56,772 nt of DNA. Origin: Bacteroidota bacterium (GTDB lineage Bacteria; Bacteroidota; Bacteroidia; Cytophagales; Cyclobacteriaceae). The translations under genes and the position numbers were made by a program. The notes under the pieces were generated by a model, which did not search any database, was not told the origin of the DNA, and saw only the letters and a list, made by a program, of their open reading frames with translations. Below, in pieces: positions 36,089 to 45,740 of the stretch (the first letter of the stretch is position 1; every line of letters begins with the position of its first letter). The stretch covers positions 1-56,772 of the forward strand of contig JAEZBX010000193.1 in NCBI GenBank assembly GCA_023412765.1, given 5' to 3'.

Positions 36089-37588
36089 CTAAGATTCCAG
36101 TCGCCGCAGCTTCCATCTGCCAGGCAACACTTGCTGAACAGGCTCCTTGACTTCCAATCCATTTCCATTTCCATTCATCAACGTAGCGGCTATTGCTGCT
36201 GAGATCCATTCCCCGTCTACATCGGCCGTTGATAACAACTCCGGACGAAAATAATTTTCAACAAAGCGTGTATCAAAATTCCCTGATTTGAAAGCGTCAT
36301 GTTCCATCACAAAGCGACAGAATCCTAAAGTCGTCTCCAATCCACTTATTTCGTATTCGTCAATAGCGCGAATCATTTTATTGATTGCTGCTTCTCGTGT
36401 TTCAGAAAGGCAAATCAGCTTTGCAATCATCGGATCGTAATAGAAGGGGATATCCATTCCCTGTTCGAACCCATCGTCTACACGCACGCCATGTCCCTGC
36501 GGTCGGGTATAGGTCTTAAGATTACCAATGTCAGGCAGAAAATTGTTCGCGGGATCCTCAGCATAAATTCGAACTTCAATAGCATGGCCGCGAATAGATA
36601 GCTCCTCCTGTTGAAAAGGAATGGCTTCACCTTCGGCTATCCGGATTTGAAGCTTCACCAGGTCTAGTCCCGTTATTTCTTCCGTTACCGGGTGCTCTAC
36701 CTGCAGCCTTGTGTTCATCTCCAGGAAATAAAAATTTAGGTTTTCATCCATAATGAACTCTACTGTTCCGGCGTTGTAATAACCGCAGGATCGGGCAACG
36801 TTTATAGCAGCAGCGCCCATCGCGCTTCTAATTTCCGGAGTCAGTATTGCCGAAGGAGCTTCCTCCACAACCTTCTGATGTCTTCGTTGAATTGAACACT
36901 CGCGTTCGAATAAGTGAACGATGTTTCCGTGTTTATCACCGAGGATTTGAAATTCGATGTGTCGAGGCTTTGCAATATATTTTTCAATGAAAACAGATCC
37001 ATCGCCAAACGCTGAGGTAGCCTCGCTTACGGCTCTCTCCATCTGTTCCTCGAACTGCGTTTCGTTATCAACAATCCGCATCCCTTTACCACCTCCACCT
37101 GCACTTGCTTTTATCAGGATGGGATATCCCACGTGGGAAGCGATTTCCTTGGCTTTTCCAATGTCGGCTATGGGCTCAGCAGTACCTGGTACCAGCGGCA
37201 CATTAAATTTTGCAACGGCTGCCTTAGCCGCGAGCTTGCTGCCCATTACCTCAATAGATTTCGAGGATGGACCGATAAATATCAACCCTTCGTCTTCAAC
37301 CCGTTTTGCAAATGCCTCTTTCTCCGAAAGGAAACCATAGCCTGGATGCACAGCATCTGCATTCGACTGCCTAGCAGCGGCAATAAGGTTATCAATTTTT
37401 AAATAAGATTCTGACGAAGGCGGTGGACCGATGCAAATTGCTTCATCAGCATAACGGACATGTAATGCATTTCTGTCAGCCTCGCTATATACTGCAACCG
37501 TTTTAATACCCATTTCGCGCGCGCTTCGCATGATGCGCAACGCGATTTCCCCTCTGTTAGCTACGAGGATCTTCTTGATTTTTGACAT
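36089..37588 (-). CDS. accC: Biotin carboxylase (AccC-type)
   Basis: A 499-residue ATP-grasp enzyme that carboxylates biotin, the first half-reaction of acetyl-CoA (or propionyl/methylcrotonyl-CoA) carboxylase. Family blocks are KKILVANRGEIALRIMRSAREMGI, the glycine-rich ATP loop SAGGGGKGMRIV, RDCSIQRRHQKVVEEAPS-like RECSIQRRHQKVVEEAPS, and FLEMNTRLQVEHPVTEEITGLDL. A C-terminal tail of about 45 residues extends beyond the canonical 450-residue core. No accB or carboxyltransferase gene is adjacent, so it may belong to propionyl-CoA or another acyl-CoA carboxylase. ATG at 37588. Confidence 0.93.
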   Translation of the reverse strand: MSKIKKILVANRGEIALRIMRSAREMGIKTVAVYSEADRNALHVRYADEAICIGPPPSSESYLKIDNLIAAARQSNADAVHPGYGFLSEKEAFAKRVEDEGLIFIGPSSKSIEVMGSKLAAKAAVAKFNVPLVPGTAEPIADIGKAKEIASHVGYPILIKASAGGGGKGMRIVDNETQFEEQMERAVSEATSAFGDGSVFIEKYIAKPRHIEFQILGDKHGNIVHLFERECSIQRRHQKVVEEAPSAILTPEIRSAMGAAAINVARSCGYYNAGTVEFIMDENLNFYFLEMNTRLQVEHPVTEEITGLDLVKLQIRIAEGEAIPFQQEELSIRGHAIEVRIYAEDPANNFLPDIGNLKTYTRPQGHGVRVDDGFEQGMDIPFYYDPMIAKLICLSETREAAINKMIRAIDEYEISGLETTLGFCRFVMEHDAFKSGNFDTRFVENYFRPELLSTADVDGEWISAAIAATLMNGNGNGLEVKEPVQQVLPGRWKLRRLES

Positions 37589-37661
37589 GCTTGAGCGTTG
37601 ATGTATGCCGTAATTTCTGGCGGTTTAAAGGTCCGAAATCATCAAATTACGGTTTTTTCCT

Positions 37662-37669
37662 TATTTTTG
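37662..37669 (+). promoter_or_regulatory. Candidate Bacteroidota -7 box upstream of the oxoamine synthase
   Basis: TATTTTTG matches the consensus TAnnTTTG exactly and lies 26-33 bases upstream of the ATG at 37695. A matching -33 element is not obvious, so this is a candidate only. Confidence 0.45.
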
Positions 37670-37694
37670 CAGCAATTTAACAACCAGTACCGCA

Positions 37695-38951
37695 ATGGTA
37701 GATTTATTTGAAAAGTTAAGAATGGAAGCGGGCCCGCTTGCCAAGTACTCACATCTCCCTGACGATTATTTCTTTTTCCCAAAACTCGAAGGAGAAATCG
37801 GTCCACGGATGACTTTTAATGGAAGAGAAGTTTTGAACTGGAGTCTGAATAACTACCTGGGATTGGCCAACCATCCCGAAGTACGTAAAGCAGACGCAGA
37901 TGCAGCAGCACAGTATGGACTAGGACTACCTATGGGTGCCAGGATGATGTCGGGAAACTCGGTTAATCACCTCGAGCTGGAAAAGCAGCTGGCGGAGTTT
38001 GTGATGAAAGAGGATGTCATGTTACTCAACTTTGGATACCAGGGTGTGGTGTCGATCATAGATGCGTTGGTGGATAGGAAAGATGTCATTGTGTATGATG
38101 CAGAGTCTCATGCTTGTATTATTGACGGCGTACGCCTGCATATGGGCAAACGCTTCGTCTACACTCACAACGACATGGATAGCCTTGAAAAGCAGCTGCA
38201 GCGCGCTACGAAATTAGCAGATGAAACGGGCGGCGGTATCCTGGTTATCACCGAAGGAGTATTTGGAATGTCAGGAAAGCAGGGCGATTTGAAGGGTGTC
38301 GTAGCCCTGAAGAAAAAATATAATTTCAGGCTTTTTGTTGATGATGCACACGGTTTCGGCACGATGGGTAAAACAGGTGCTGGAACAGGAGAGGAGCAGG
38401 GAGTGCAAGAAGAGATCGACCTGTACTTCTCAACATTTGCCAAGTCGATGGCTAGCATCGGTGCATTCGTAGCCGGAAGCAAAAAAATACTAAAGTATCT
38501 TCGCTACAGCGTGCGTTCGCAGATCTACGCGAAGAGTCTTCCGATGGCGCTTGTGATCGGAGGCCTGAAACGTTTGGAATTGCTCAGAACAAAGCCAGAG
38601 CTTAAAGCAAATCTGTGGAAGGTTGTAAGAGCGATGCAGGAAGGATTGAAAGATCGCGGCTTCAATATCGGGAACACGAATTCGCCTGTTACACCTGAAC
38701 TTTTCAAGGGTGGGGTCGGAGAGGCAGCCAATATGTCGATGGACCTTCGTGAAAACTTCAATATCTTTTGCTCTGTGGTTATCTATCCCGTTGTACCTAA
38801 GGATGTTATCATGTTCAGGATCATTCCAACGGCAGCGCATTCTCTCGAGGATGTTGAGATGACTCTAAACGCGTTTTCGAAGCTCAAAGAGAAGCTGGAT
38901 AGTGGATTTTATAAGGAGGAAGTGCTGGTATCTGTAACCAAGGGAATTTAA
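37695..38951 (+). CDS. Alpha-oxoamine synthase (serine palmitoyltransferase/sulfonolipid-type)
   Basis: A 418-residue PLP enzyme. It shows the alpha-oxoamine synthase pattern: LNWSLNNYLGLANHPEVRKADADAAAQYGLGLPMGARMMSGN, the LFVDDAHGFGTMG motif with the Asp/His that contact PLP, and the internal aldimine Lys in DLYFSTFAKSMASIGAF. The family condenses serine, glycine, cysteate or related amino acids with acyl-CoA. In Bacteroidota the homologues most like this make the sphingoid or sulfonolipid (capnine) base; the substrate cannot be decided from sequence alone. 8-Amino-7-oxononanoate synthase and glycine C-acetyltransferase are alternatives. A candidate -7 box precedes it. Confidence 0.88.
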   Translation: MVDLFEKLRMEAGPLAKYSHLPDDYFFFPKLEGEIGPRMTFNGREVLNWSLNNYLGLANHPEVRKADADAAAQYGLGLPMGARMMSGNSVNHLELEKQLAEFVMKEDVMLLNFGYQGVVSIIDALVDRKDVIVYDAESHACIIDGVRLHMGKRFVYTHNDMDSLEKQLQRATKLADETGGGILVITEGVFGMSGKQGDLKGVVALKKKYNFRLFVDDAHGFGTMGKTGAGTGEEQGVQEEIDLYFSTFAKSMASIGAFVAGSKKILKYLRYSVRSQIYAKSLPMALVIGGLKRLELLRTKPELKANLWKVVRAMQEGLKDRGFNIGNTNSPVTPELFKGGVGEAANMSMDLRENFNIFCSVVIYPVVPKDVIMFRIIPTAAHSLEDVEMTLNAFSKLKEKLDSGFYKEEVLVSVTKGI

Positions 38952-39038
38952 AAAAAACCGCTTTTTGGGTTGTTTTTAAAGGTATTTATTTAAATTGGCG
39001 TAAGAAACTAAATTTTCAATCTTTAAAATCTAATAAAA

Positions 39039-39215
39039 ATGCAAAAATTTGAAGAGCTCAAAAGTCTCATAGCTTCACTCGAAGGAGATGCTGACAAGTT
39101 TTATAATAAGGGTAATAGCGCAGCAGGTACCCGAGTAAGGAAGGGTATGCAAGACCTTAAGAATCTCGCTCAATCAATTCGCGCAGAGGTTCAGGAGATT
39201 AAAAACAAGGCGTAA
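39039..39215 (+). CDS. H1/Hc1-like mini-histone
   Basis: A 58-residue protein, MQKFEELKSLIASLEGDADKFYNKGNSAAGTRVRKGMQDLKNLAQSIRAEVQEIKNKA; only segments are repeated here. It matches the short histone H1-like (Hc1) proteins of Bacteroidota: an acidic helix, then the conserved FYNKGNSAAGTRVRKGMQ core, then a basic-ended helix. These are taken to be nucleoid-associated. ATG at 39039, TAA at 39213-39215, followed by a strong hairpin. Confidence 0.85.
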   Translation: MQKFEELKSLIASLEGDADKFYNKGNSAAGTRVRKGMQDLKNLAQSIRAEVQEIKNKA

Positions 39216-39241
39216 GCCCTGTTTAATTTATTTGAGTTCAA

Positions 39242-39276
39242 AATAAGGGATAATATCAGGCTATCCCTTATTTTTT
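39242..39276 (+). terminator. Intrinsic terminator between mini-histone and dapA
   Basis: AATAAGGGATA (39242-39252) pairs with TATCCCTTATT around a short loop and is followed by a T-run. It overlaps the dapA stop region (39268), so it could terminate transcripts from both converging genes. Confidence 0.8.
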
Positions 39277-40143
39277 AAGGTTGGCAGCCAATTGCTTTAT
39301 CGTGGCCTGCAATTCGCCTGATGCTTCCACCAGGGGCAATCGCACGAACGACTTACACACGCCCAATACCTCCAGCAAGGATTTTACTCCCACCGGATTT
39401 CCCTCAGCGTACATAGGTGAATTGATTTCTAGGAGCTTGAAAAGCTGCTGACTGGCTTGCGCATAATTTGCTGCAAACGCATACTCTTTGATCTTCTGAA
39501 ATACTTTTGGATAAGCGTTAGCTAGAACAGAAATCACTCCTTTTCCTCCAATGGCGTACAGTGCAACGGTTTGCATGTCGTCGCCCGAGATCAGAAGGAA
39601 ATCCTTAGGCATTTTTTTCGCAATCCTCATGCACTGCTCCAGGTTGCCTGATGCTTCCTTCGTACCAATTATGTTTTGGTGTGCAGCGAGGCGCAATGTG
39701 GTTTCTGCAGTCAGGTTGCTTGATGTTCGTGAAGGAATATTGTAAAGAATAACCGGCACGGGTGATTCGTCTGCAATAGCCGTAAAATGACGAACGATAC
39801 CTTCCTGCGAGGGTTTGCTATAATATGGGCTTACGGATAAAAGCGCGGAGACACCGTTGAAATCGGTGGTCCTGATTGAATCGATTACATGGTGTGTATT
39901 GTTGCCACCGATACCATAGACTATAGGTAAGTTGTTGGGATTGTTTTCCTTAACAAATTCAAGCACTGCTTTCTTTTCTTCTTCTGAACAAGTTGCTGCT
40001 TCGCCCGTTGTGCCCATCACAACATAATAATCCACACCTTTCGCTGTATGTTGAAGCAGCTTTTTTAGTGCTTTGAAATCGACTTCCAAAGATTCGGTAA
40101 ACGGAGTGACAAGAGCTACGCCTGTCCCGTACAGTTTTTTCAT
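39268..40143 (-). CDS. dapA: 4-hydroxy-tetrahydrodipicolinate synthase
   Basis: A 291-residue class I aldolase that condenses pyruvate with aspartate-4-semialdehyde in lysine and meso-diaminopimelate synthesis. Family features: GTGVALVTPFTESLEVD, VMGTTGEAATCSEEE, the YNIPSRTSSNL block with the active-site Tyr, and the Schiff-base Lys in GTKEASG near residue 162. Length is standard. It is followed in transcript order by a terminator shared with the mini-histone gene. Upstream on the same strand is the DUF6913-type gene, 103 bp away. Confidence 0.95.
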   Translation of the reverse strand: MKKLYGTGVALVTPFTESLEVDFKALKKLLQHTAKGVDYYVVMGTTGEAATCSEEEKKAVLEFVKENNPNNLPIVYGIGGNNTHHVIDSIRTTDFNGVSALLSVSPYYSKPSQEGIVRHFTAIADESPVPVILYNIPSRTSSNLTAETTLRLAAHQNIIGTKEASGNLEQCMRIAKKMPKDFLLISGDDMQTVALYAIGGKGVISVLANAYPKVFQKIKEYAFAANYAQASQQLFKLLEINSPMYAEGNPVGVKSLLEVLGVCKSFVRLPLVEASGELQATIKQLAANLKK

Positions 40144-40246
40144 TTCTAGTAGTATTTATCGACAGATTTGATTCGCAAGCTACAAATTGGATTCTACATT
40201 CCGAGAGGTGAGTTTGGCTTATTGAGCTATTCGTTTTCCGTTGTTT

Positions 40247-40753
40247 TCACCGCAGCTGTGACGTGTATTTATACATGCCTTCCACCAACGATTGATTGCT
40301 ATTAAACGATTCAATCATGAATTCGAAATAGGAACGCGCATCTACCCACGACCTACCAACTCTGCAGCGCGCCTTGCCGTGAGCCAACAGAAACATGATC
40401 ATTGGATTGGGTGTAATGTCGACGTAAAACAGATAGTCAAAGGGAGTTTCAGAAAATCGAAGGGCATTGCCTGCAGTTACCTTTCCCCAAAAAGAAAGAT
40501 CGTTTTCAGTGAAGAAATCAAATTTGAATTCATAGTTCTCCCGATCCTCAGGTAAATATTCAATGACTTGCACTTTCTTGCCGTCGTGCTCTAGCTTCCT
40601 TATGAAATCCTTGATGCAATCATGTTTTTGTCGGTCTTCAACTGTAAATATCACTCCGACATTCAGCGCTTGCTGATAAGGCACGGTACTTCTTGCAGCT
40701 TTATTTGTTCTCAGTTCCCAATCTGTTCTTAGCTTCAAAAGTTTTTTCTTCAT
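40247..40753 (-). CDS. DUF6913-type conserved protein
   Basis: A 168-residue cytoplasmic protein with no recognised catalytic motif. It begins with a basic helix (MKKKLLKLRTDWELRTNKAAR) and has a two-domain alpha/beta character (VGVIFTVEDRQKHDCIKDFIRKLEHDGKKVQVIEY...YVDITPNPMIMFLLAHGKARCRVGR). I recall this family beside dapA and ligA in many Bacteroidota (recollection, not searched). It is 15 bp downstream of ligA on the same strand, so probably co-transcribed. Function unknown. Confidence 0.75.
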   Translation of the reverse strand: MKKKLLKLRTDWELRTNKAARSTVPYQQALNVGVIFTVEDRQKHDCIKDFIRKLEHDGKKVQVIEYLPEDRENYEFKFDFFTENDLSFWGKVTAGNALRFSETPFDYLFYVDITPNPMIMFLLAHGKARCRVGRSWVDARSYFEFMIESFNSNQSLVEGMYKYTSQLR

Positions 40754-40768
40754 GGTCGCAATAAACCG

Positions 40769-42781
40769 TTAGCCTTTAAGTAATTTCTTGAATTCTTTTT
40801 CAGAGATAATTTTCACACCTAATTTTTCAGCTTTAGCAAGTTTCGACGGTCCCATATTATCACCAGCCACAAGATAATCCAACTTGCCTGAAACACCGGA
40901 TAAGATTCGTCCACCATTCTTCAAAATTATCTCTTGAAGCTCTTCACGGCTGAAGTTTTCAAATGTACCCGATATTACGAATGATTTACCACCGAGCGCG
41001 TCACTTTCTTTTTCAGGTTCTTTTGCATCGCTTTTGAATTTTAGGCCGGCGTCGATGAGCCTTTTTATTTCACGTTGATTTTCAGGATTCTGAAAAAAGT
41101 CATAAATACTTCGAGCGATTTTCTCACCAATCTCAGGTGCCGCCAGAAGTTCTTCGACTGAAGCTGCAGCGATCTTATCGATTGACTTAAAAAAGCGGGC
41201 AAGTTTTTCGGCTACAGTTTTTCCAACGTAACGTATGCCAATGGCAAACAATACACTTTCGAAAGGTACTTCTTTCGATTTTTCAATCCCGCCGAGCAGA
41301 TTATTCACTGATTTATCCTTGTACCCTTCCAGACGGAGAACATCTTCGCGCTTGAGGTCATACAGGTCAGCAGGACTCTTCACAAGTCCCAGTTCATACA
41401 TCTGGTGAATGGTGCGCTCTCCCAGAGAATCGATATCCATCGCTTTGCGCTGAATGAAGTGTTCGATACGTCCTTTGATCTGCGGTGGACATCCATTGAT
41501 GTTCGGACAATAGAACGCTGCTTCTCCTTCAACCCTGACCAACTTCGTGTTGCACTCCGGACATTTCGTGATGTACACCACCGGTTTCATGTTAGCGGTG
41601 CGTTTTTCAAGATCTACACCAGTAACCTTGGGAATGATCTCACCGCCTTTTTCCACAAACACAAAATCACCTATGTGCAAGTCGAGGCGTGCGATCTCAT
41701 TGGCATTATGAAGCGATGCCCGTTTTACGGTAGTGCCTGCGAGAAAGATTGGTTCAAGTTCAGCAACTGGGGTAACCGCACCCGTTCTTCCAACCTGGTA
41801 GGTAACCCCATTCAGGCGGGTGCTCATGTTCTGCGCTTTGTACTTATAAGCGATGGCCCAACGGGGGCTCTTTGCCGTATATCCTAACAGTTGCTGCTGT
41901 TCAAGATTGTTGACTTTTATGACAACGCCGTCCGTTTCAAGCGGAAGGTCCAGTCGTTTTGTTTCCCAGTCGTTGATGTATTTCAGTACTTCGGAAATAT
42001 TTTTACACTTCTTGTAAGTGGGGGATACATTGAACTTCCATCCTTCCAGTTTATGGATACTTTCTTCATGCGTATCCAGACCTGTTTCGTCACCCATCAA
42101 ATAGTAAACAAAGCAATCCAGTTTTCTTCTCGCCACTTCCGTGGAATCCTGCATTTTGATTGTACCGGAAGCTGTATTACGGGCGTTAGCATATCGCTCT
42201 TCGCCGATATCCTCCCGTTCTTTGTTTAATTGTATGAAAACATCTTTGGATAAGAAAACTTCACCGCGCACTTCGAAAACGGGAGGTATAACATCGCCTG
42301 TAATCTTAAGCGGAATACTGCGAATGGTCTTTACGTTGGTGGTGACATCATCACCGCGAACACCATCTCCTCGTGTAACACCCCTGGTAAGTCTACCTTT
42401 TTCGTAAGTCAGGCTGATCGATACTCCGTCGAACTTCAGCTCGCAGAAATATTCGTAAGGCTCGCCTTCCAACCCCTTTGCCACACGCGCATCAAACTCT
42501 TCCAGTTCCTTTTGGCTATAGGTATTACTAAGTGAGAGCATGGGATACTTGTGGTATACCGTGGCAAACTCCTTGGTTATAACTCCGCCTACACGTTGGG
42601 TTGGGGAGTCAGGATTTTTGAATTGTGGAAATTGCTTTTCGAGGGCAATCAATCTCTCCAGGAGCTGATCAAACTCGTAATCGCTGATCTTGCTTTGACT
42701 TTTCTGGTAGTACAGGTCGTTATGATAATTGATTTCGGCTGTCAGTGCCTCAATCTCTTTCTTAGCTTCATCTGTGGTCAT
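40769..42781 (-). CDS. ligA: NAD-dependent DNA ligase
   Basis: A 670-residue enzyme that seals nicks in replication and repair using NAD. The adenylation domain has CELKFDGVSISLTYEKGRL with the nucleotidyl-accepting Lys. The OB-fold, the four-Cys zinc finger (CPECNTKL...CPNINGCP, around residues 400-425), helix-hairpin-helix repeats (YELGLVKSPADLYDLKREDVLRLEGYKDKS), and a C-terminal BRCT domain (about 592-670, GKSFVISGTFENFSREELQEII) follow in the standard order. ATG at 42781. Confidence 0.97.
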   Translation of the reverse strand: MTTDEAKKEIEALTAEINYHNDLYYQKSQSKISDYEFDQLLERLIALEKQFPQFKNPDSPTQRVGGVITKEFATVYHKYPMLSLSNTYSQKELEEFDARVAKGLEGEPYEYFCELKFDGVSISLTYEKGRLTRGVTRGDGVRGDDVTTNVKTIRSIPLKITGDVIPPVFEVRGEVFLSKDVFIQLNKEREDIGEERYANARNTASGTIKMQDSTEVARRKLDCFVYYLMGDETGLDTHEESIHKLEGWKFNVSPTYKKCKNISEVLKYINDWETKRLDLPLETDGVVIKVNNLEQQQLLGYTAKSPRWAIAYKYKAQNMSTRLNGVTYQVGRTGAVTPVAELEPIFLAGTTVKRASLHNANEIARLDLHIGDFVFVEKGGEIIPKVTGVDLEKRTANMKPVVYITKCPECNTKLVRVEGEAAFYCPNINGCPPQIKGRIEHFIQRKAMDIDSLGERTIHQMYELGLVKSPADLYDLKREDVLRLEGYKDKSVNNLLGGIEKSKEVPFESVLFAIGIRYVGKTVAEKLARFFKSIDKIAAASVEELLAAPEIGEKIARSIYDFFQNPENQREIKRLIDAGLKFKSDAKEPEKESDALGGKSFVISGTFENFSREELQEIILKNGGRILSGVSGKLDYLVAGDNMGPSKLAKAEKLGVKIISEKEFKKLLKG

Positions 42782-42855
42782 GCGGGCATAAATCTAAAAA
42801 GTGCGCGGGTTAAAGCCAACACTTCCTTGTGTCTTTGCAGACTCGATACCGTGAA

Positions 42856-44721
42856 TTATTTAGTTCGATCGCGATATGCCTGAATTCCTTTGGAGAGATC
42901 TATTAAGTTATTTTTTCTTTCAACATCAGCCATGCGCATCGAGGGATCGATTTCAATACCAACAATATCGTCAGCCTTGTGTTGGATGTTTAGCGTATAG
43001 GTAGGATAAACCCAAGGCCAGGCCTGAAGGTCCACACGCTCTATTGTCTGATCATCAATAGGCTTGTTCCCCAAGGTTTCGTTGGTGGGTATGTAGAACA
43101 TCTGTTTTGATCCATCCTTAAAAGTAACGACCAACTCAACAGGCATCGGAAAATCGCCCACGCGTTCCAATACAATAAAGGTAGATCCTGCATTTTCGAT
43201 TATGTTCTTTACACCATAGTCAATTTTTTTGGTGGTGTTCACCCAGTAGCGCATGTACCATTGAAGTTGAAGACCCGACACTTTTTCCATCACGCGAATA
43301 AAATCATTGGGTTCAGGATGTTTGAATTTCCATGTGTCATAATACCGGCGCATTCCCTTGTAAAAGTTTTCCTGACCGATGATATATTTCATCTGCTCCA
43401 GAAAAACTGTACCCATGGAATACGCTGCTACTTTATAGGCTAAATTGGTGTTGTAATGATCCGCATGTTGGCTGATGGGTTCTTCCAATCCACGGTCGAT
43501 CAAACCAAAATAGGAGCGATAGCTACCCTGATGAGCGGAACTCTTTGGAACGTTAAATAATTCTGCCATTGCTTCGTTGCGCGCGAAGTCGGTAAATCCT
43601 TCATCCATCCAGGGATATAGCGCTTCATTGTTAGCGACTACCGCCTGATACCAACTATGAGCAGCTTCATGTGCGAATAAGCTTACCAGTCCTTGAAGTG
43701 ATCCCTCACCCAAAATCAACGTACACATCGGATATTCCATTCCGCCATCACCTCCCTGGATAATGGAATAGCTTTCGTAAGGATACTTGCCAAAAGTTTT
43801 GTTCATGAATTCAAAAAACTTCACGGCATATTCCTGAAGCTTGTTCCAATTGTTTGTAGTCTTGTCACCCTTCTGGTAAAAAAAGTGAAGTTCTGGACCA
43901 TTGGGAACTTTAACACGGTCGTGCGCATAATCTGGATCAGCTGCCCATGCAAAATCAATTACGTTCTTAGCGATAAAGTGCCACGTCAAATCTCCGGAAG
44001 GTTCCTTTATGGAGGTCCCTGGTTTTTCATAACCGTAGCCGATCTTATCGGCGTTTTGAAGTAACCCAGTACCACCAATAATATGTTTACCATCGATAGT
44101 TATCTTCACGTCGAAGTCTCCCCAAACACTTTGAAACTCCCTGGCTATATATTGATACGCATGCCAACCCTGATGATCGTATTCTGCCATCTTGGGATAC
44201 CATTGTGTCATCGAGTAGGCGATACCCTCCTTGTTATTTCTTCCAGACCTCCTGATTTGAATAGGTACCTGCGCTTCAAACTTCATGTCGAAGACAGTTT
44301 TCGACCCAGGCATCAATCCCTTTGAAAGCGTTACTTCCAATATGGTACCGTCAACGTGATGGCTAACATCTTTCCCATCCTGTTTAAGGTTAACGATGCG
44401 TTGATATCCGATCTCATCATCCTTTAACTGGGAGATGCGGTTCCCAACGCGCGCGTCGGGATCGGCTATATTCAGGGATCTTACGTCCATCATACTTCCG
44501 GGCTGAAACGCGTTCCAGTAAAGATGATAATACACCTTGGTAAGGGTATCTTTCGAATTGTTGTGATAAGTCAGTTTTTGCGTGCCGGTGAGCTTGTGCG
44601 TTTTTACATCGAGCTTTACGTCCATCACATATTCAACACGTTGCTGCCACCTGAAATCTTGCGAATAAGAAGTTGCAATCTGCGTTACAAGAAGAAAGAA
44701 AAGAACATTGAGTTTATGCAT
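42856..44721 (-). CDS. Secreted M1-family zinc metallopeptidase
   Basis: About 621 residues from ATG 44721 (MHKLNVLFFLLVTQIATSYSQ signal peptide); an in-frame GTG two codons upstream is less likely. The zinc motif HEAAH is at residues 351-355, with the third ligand Glu 374 in MDEGFTDFA, matching HExxH-x18-E. The GGMEYP exopeptidase loop is present as GGDGGMEYPMCTLI. M1 enzymes are aminopeptidases; this secreted form probably handles peptides in the periplasm. It sits 74 bp upstream of ligA in the same direction, most likely an independent unit. Confidence 0.9.
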   Translation of the reverse strand: MHKLNVLFFLLVTQIATSYSQDFRWQQRVEYVMDVKLDVKTHKLTGTQKLTYHNNSKDTLTKVYYHLYWNAFQPGSMMDVRSLNIADPDARVGNRISQLKDDEIGYQRIVNLKQDGKDVSHHVDGTILEVTLSKGLMPGSKTVFDMKFEAQVPIQIRRSGRNNKEGIAYSMTQWYPKMAEYDHQGWHAYQYIAREFQSVWGDFDVKITIDGKHIIGGTGLLQNADKIGYGYEKPGTSIKEPSGDLTWHFIAKNVIDFAWAADPDYAHDRVKVPNGPELHFFYQKGDKTTNNWNKLQEYAVKFFEFMNKTFGKYPYESYSIIQGGDGGMEYPMCTLILGEGSLQGLVSLFAHEAAHSWYQAVVANNEALYPWMDEGFTDFARNEAMAELFNVPKSSAHQGSYRSYFGLIDRGLEEPISQHADHYNTNLAYKVAAYSMGTVFLEQMKYIIGQENFYKGMRRYYDTWKFKHPEPNDFIRVMEKVSGLQLQWYMRYWVNTTKKIDYGVKNIIENAGSTFIVLERVGDFPMPVELVVTFKDGSKQMFYIPTNETLGNKPIDDQTIERVDLQAWPWVYPTYTLNIQHKADDIVGIEIDPSMRMADVERKNNLIDLSKGIQAYRDRTK

Positions 44722-44767
44722 TCCCACGGGTTTCGTTAGGATTGCAAAATATTGAAAGGGCCTTATT

Positions 44768-45721
44768 TTACAAAGCCAATTTATTCCGCTTTAGTGCTAT
44801 GAAATAGGTAATACTCCCCGTTACATAGCTACTTTCTGACAATAAAAGCGGTTCACCAGGCAATGCTTTCGGAACATTGTACGTGTAAGAGAAGGCAAAT
44901 CCCCAATTCCTATGATTCACGGTAATTGGAATGCTAACGGCGTAGTTCATTATTCCAAAAACATTTTTGTCGTGAAGGGAAACGCCAAACCGTGTTCCAT
45001 ATTTCTTAAAGTTCTCGATAGCCTCTGCCACCGATTTTGGTGGAGTATATTCCAGTGTAGTCACAGTCCCATCTCCTAACAAAATAAAAAATGCGGGATT
45101 GATGGCGACGCGCTCGAGATTCAGAAGATTTTTTTTCTCCAGAATAAGATTTACTCCAGGCATAATGCGATGCGCTTTGGAATCACCAAAATAAAAAGAG
45201 TAGGATGCTGTTATCGATACGGGCTTGAAGTCCAGCGAAGGAGAGATAGATAACGAATTGCTGTAGGGAATATACCCGTCTCCATCGAATCTGTAAAAAT
45301 ATCTGTCGTAGCCCGCAAGTATCGAGAACCTTTCAGAGAAGCTTCGCATATATCCGATGGAAGCTATCGTAAGATAATACGACGGGTCAAAGTCCTTGCT
45401 CCAATATCCTGACAGATCTGCGTATAGCCCGGTTTTATGATAATAAGAGATTCCGGGTGCAAGCCCAAAATTCTGGATCCCGAGTGTTCTGCCAGTAGAC
45501 ATCACGTTGCTGTTGTAGGTAAGGCGTAAGGCAAGTTGTGAGCCCTCTACATCTGCATGCTCCAAAAGACTATCGATCAGATTGAAGATAGCAAGGGAGT
45601 CATCAAAAGACAATTCCGTATCTACCTGTGAAAGCAGCGTAGAATCCGAATCCTGCCCTGATGAAAGGTAACAGGGTGAATTCAGCAAGATGGTTAAGAA
45701 CAGTAACCTGGACCGACGCAT
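44768..45721 (-). CDS. Putative outer-membrane beta-barrel protein
   Basis: About 317 residues from ATG 45721 (MRRSRLLFLTILLNSPCYLSSGQ signal peptide); the open frame begins one codon earlier at a TTG. The mature part alternates polar and aromatic residues (GLAPGISYYHKTGLYADLSGYW, SITASYSFYFGDSK, WGFAFSYTYNVPKA), as in outer-membrane barrels. No named family was recognised. It follows the Spy-like gene of the third ECF module by 19 bp and may be part of that operon. Confidence 0.6.
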   Translation of the reverse strand: MRRSRLLFLTILLNSPCYLSSGQDSDSTLLSQVDTELSFDDSLAIFNLIDSLLEHADVEGSQLALRLTYNSNVMSTGRTLGIQNFGLAPGISYYHKTGLYADLSGYWSKDFDPSYYLTIASIGYMRSFSERFSILAGYDRYFYRFDGDGYIPYSNSLSISPSLDFKPVSITASYSFYFGDSKAHRIMPGVNLILEKKNLLNLERVAINPAFFILLGDGTVTTLEYTPPKSVAEAIENFKKYGTRFGVSLHDKNVFGIMNYAVSIPITVNHRNWGFAFSYTYNVPKALPGEPLLLSESSYVTGSITYFIALKRNKLAL

Positions 45722-45740
45722 CAAGTATTCTTTTACGCCA

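Noticed and set aside
41405..41887. Long plus-strand frame inside ligA
   Set aside because: Exact antisense of a conserved gene; open only because of codon composition.
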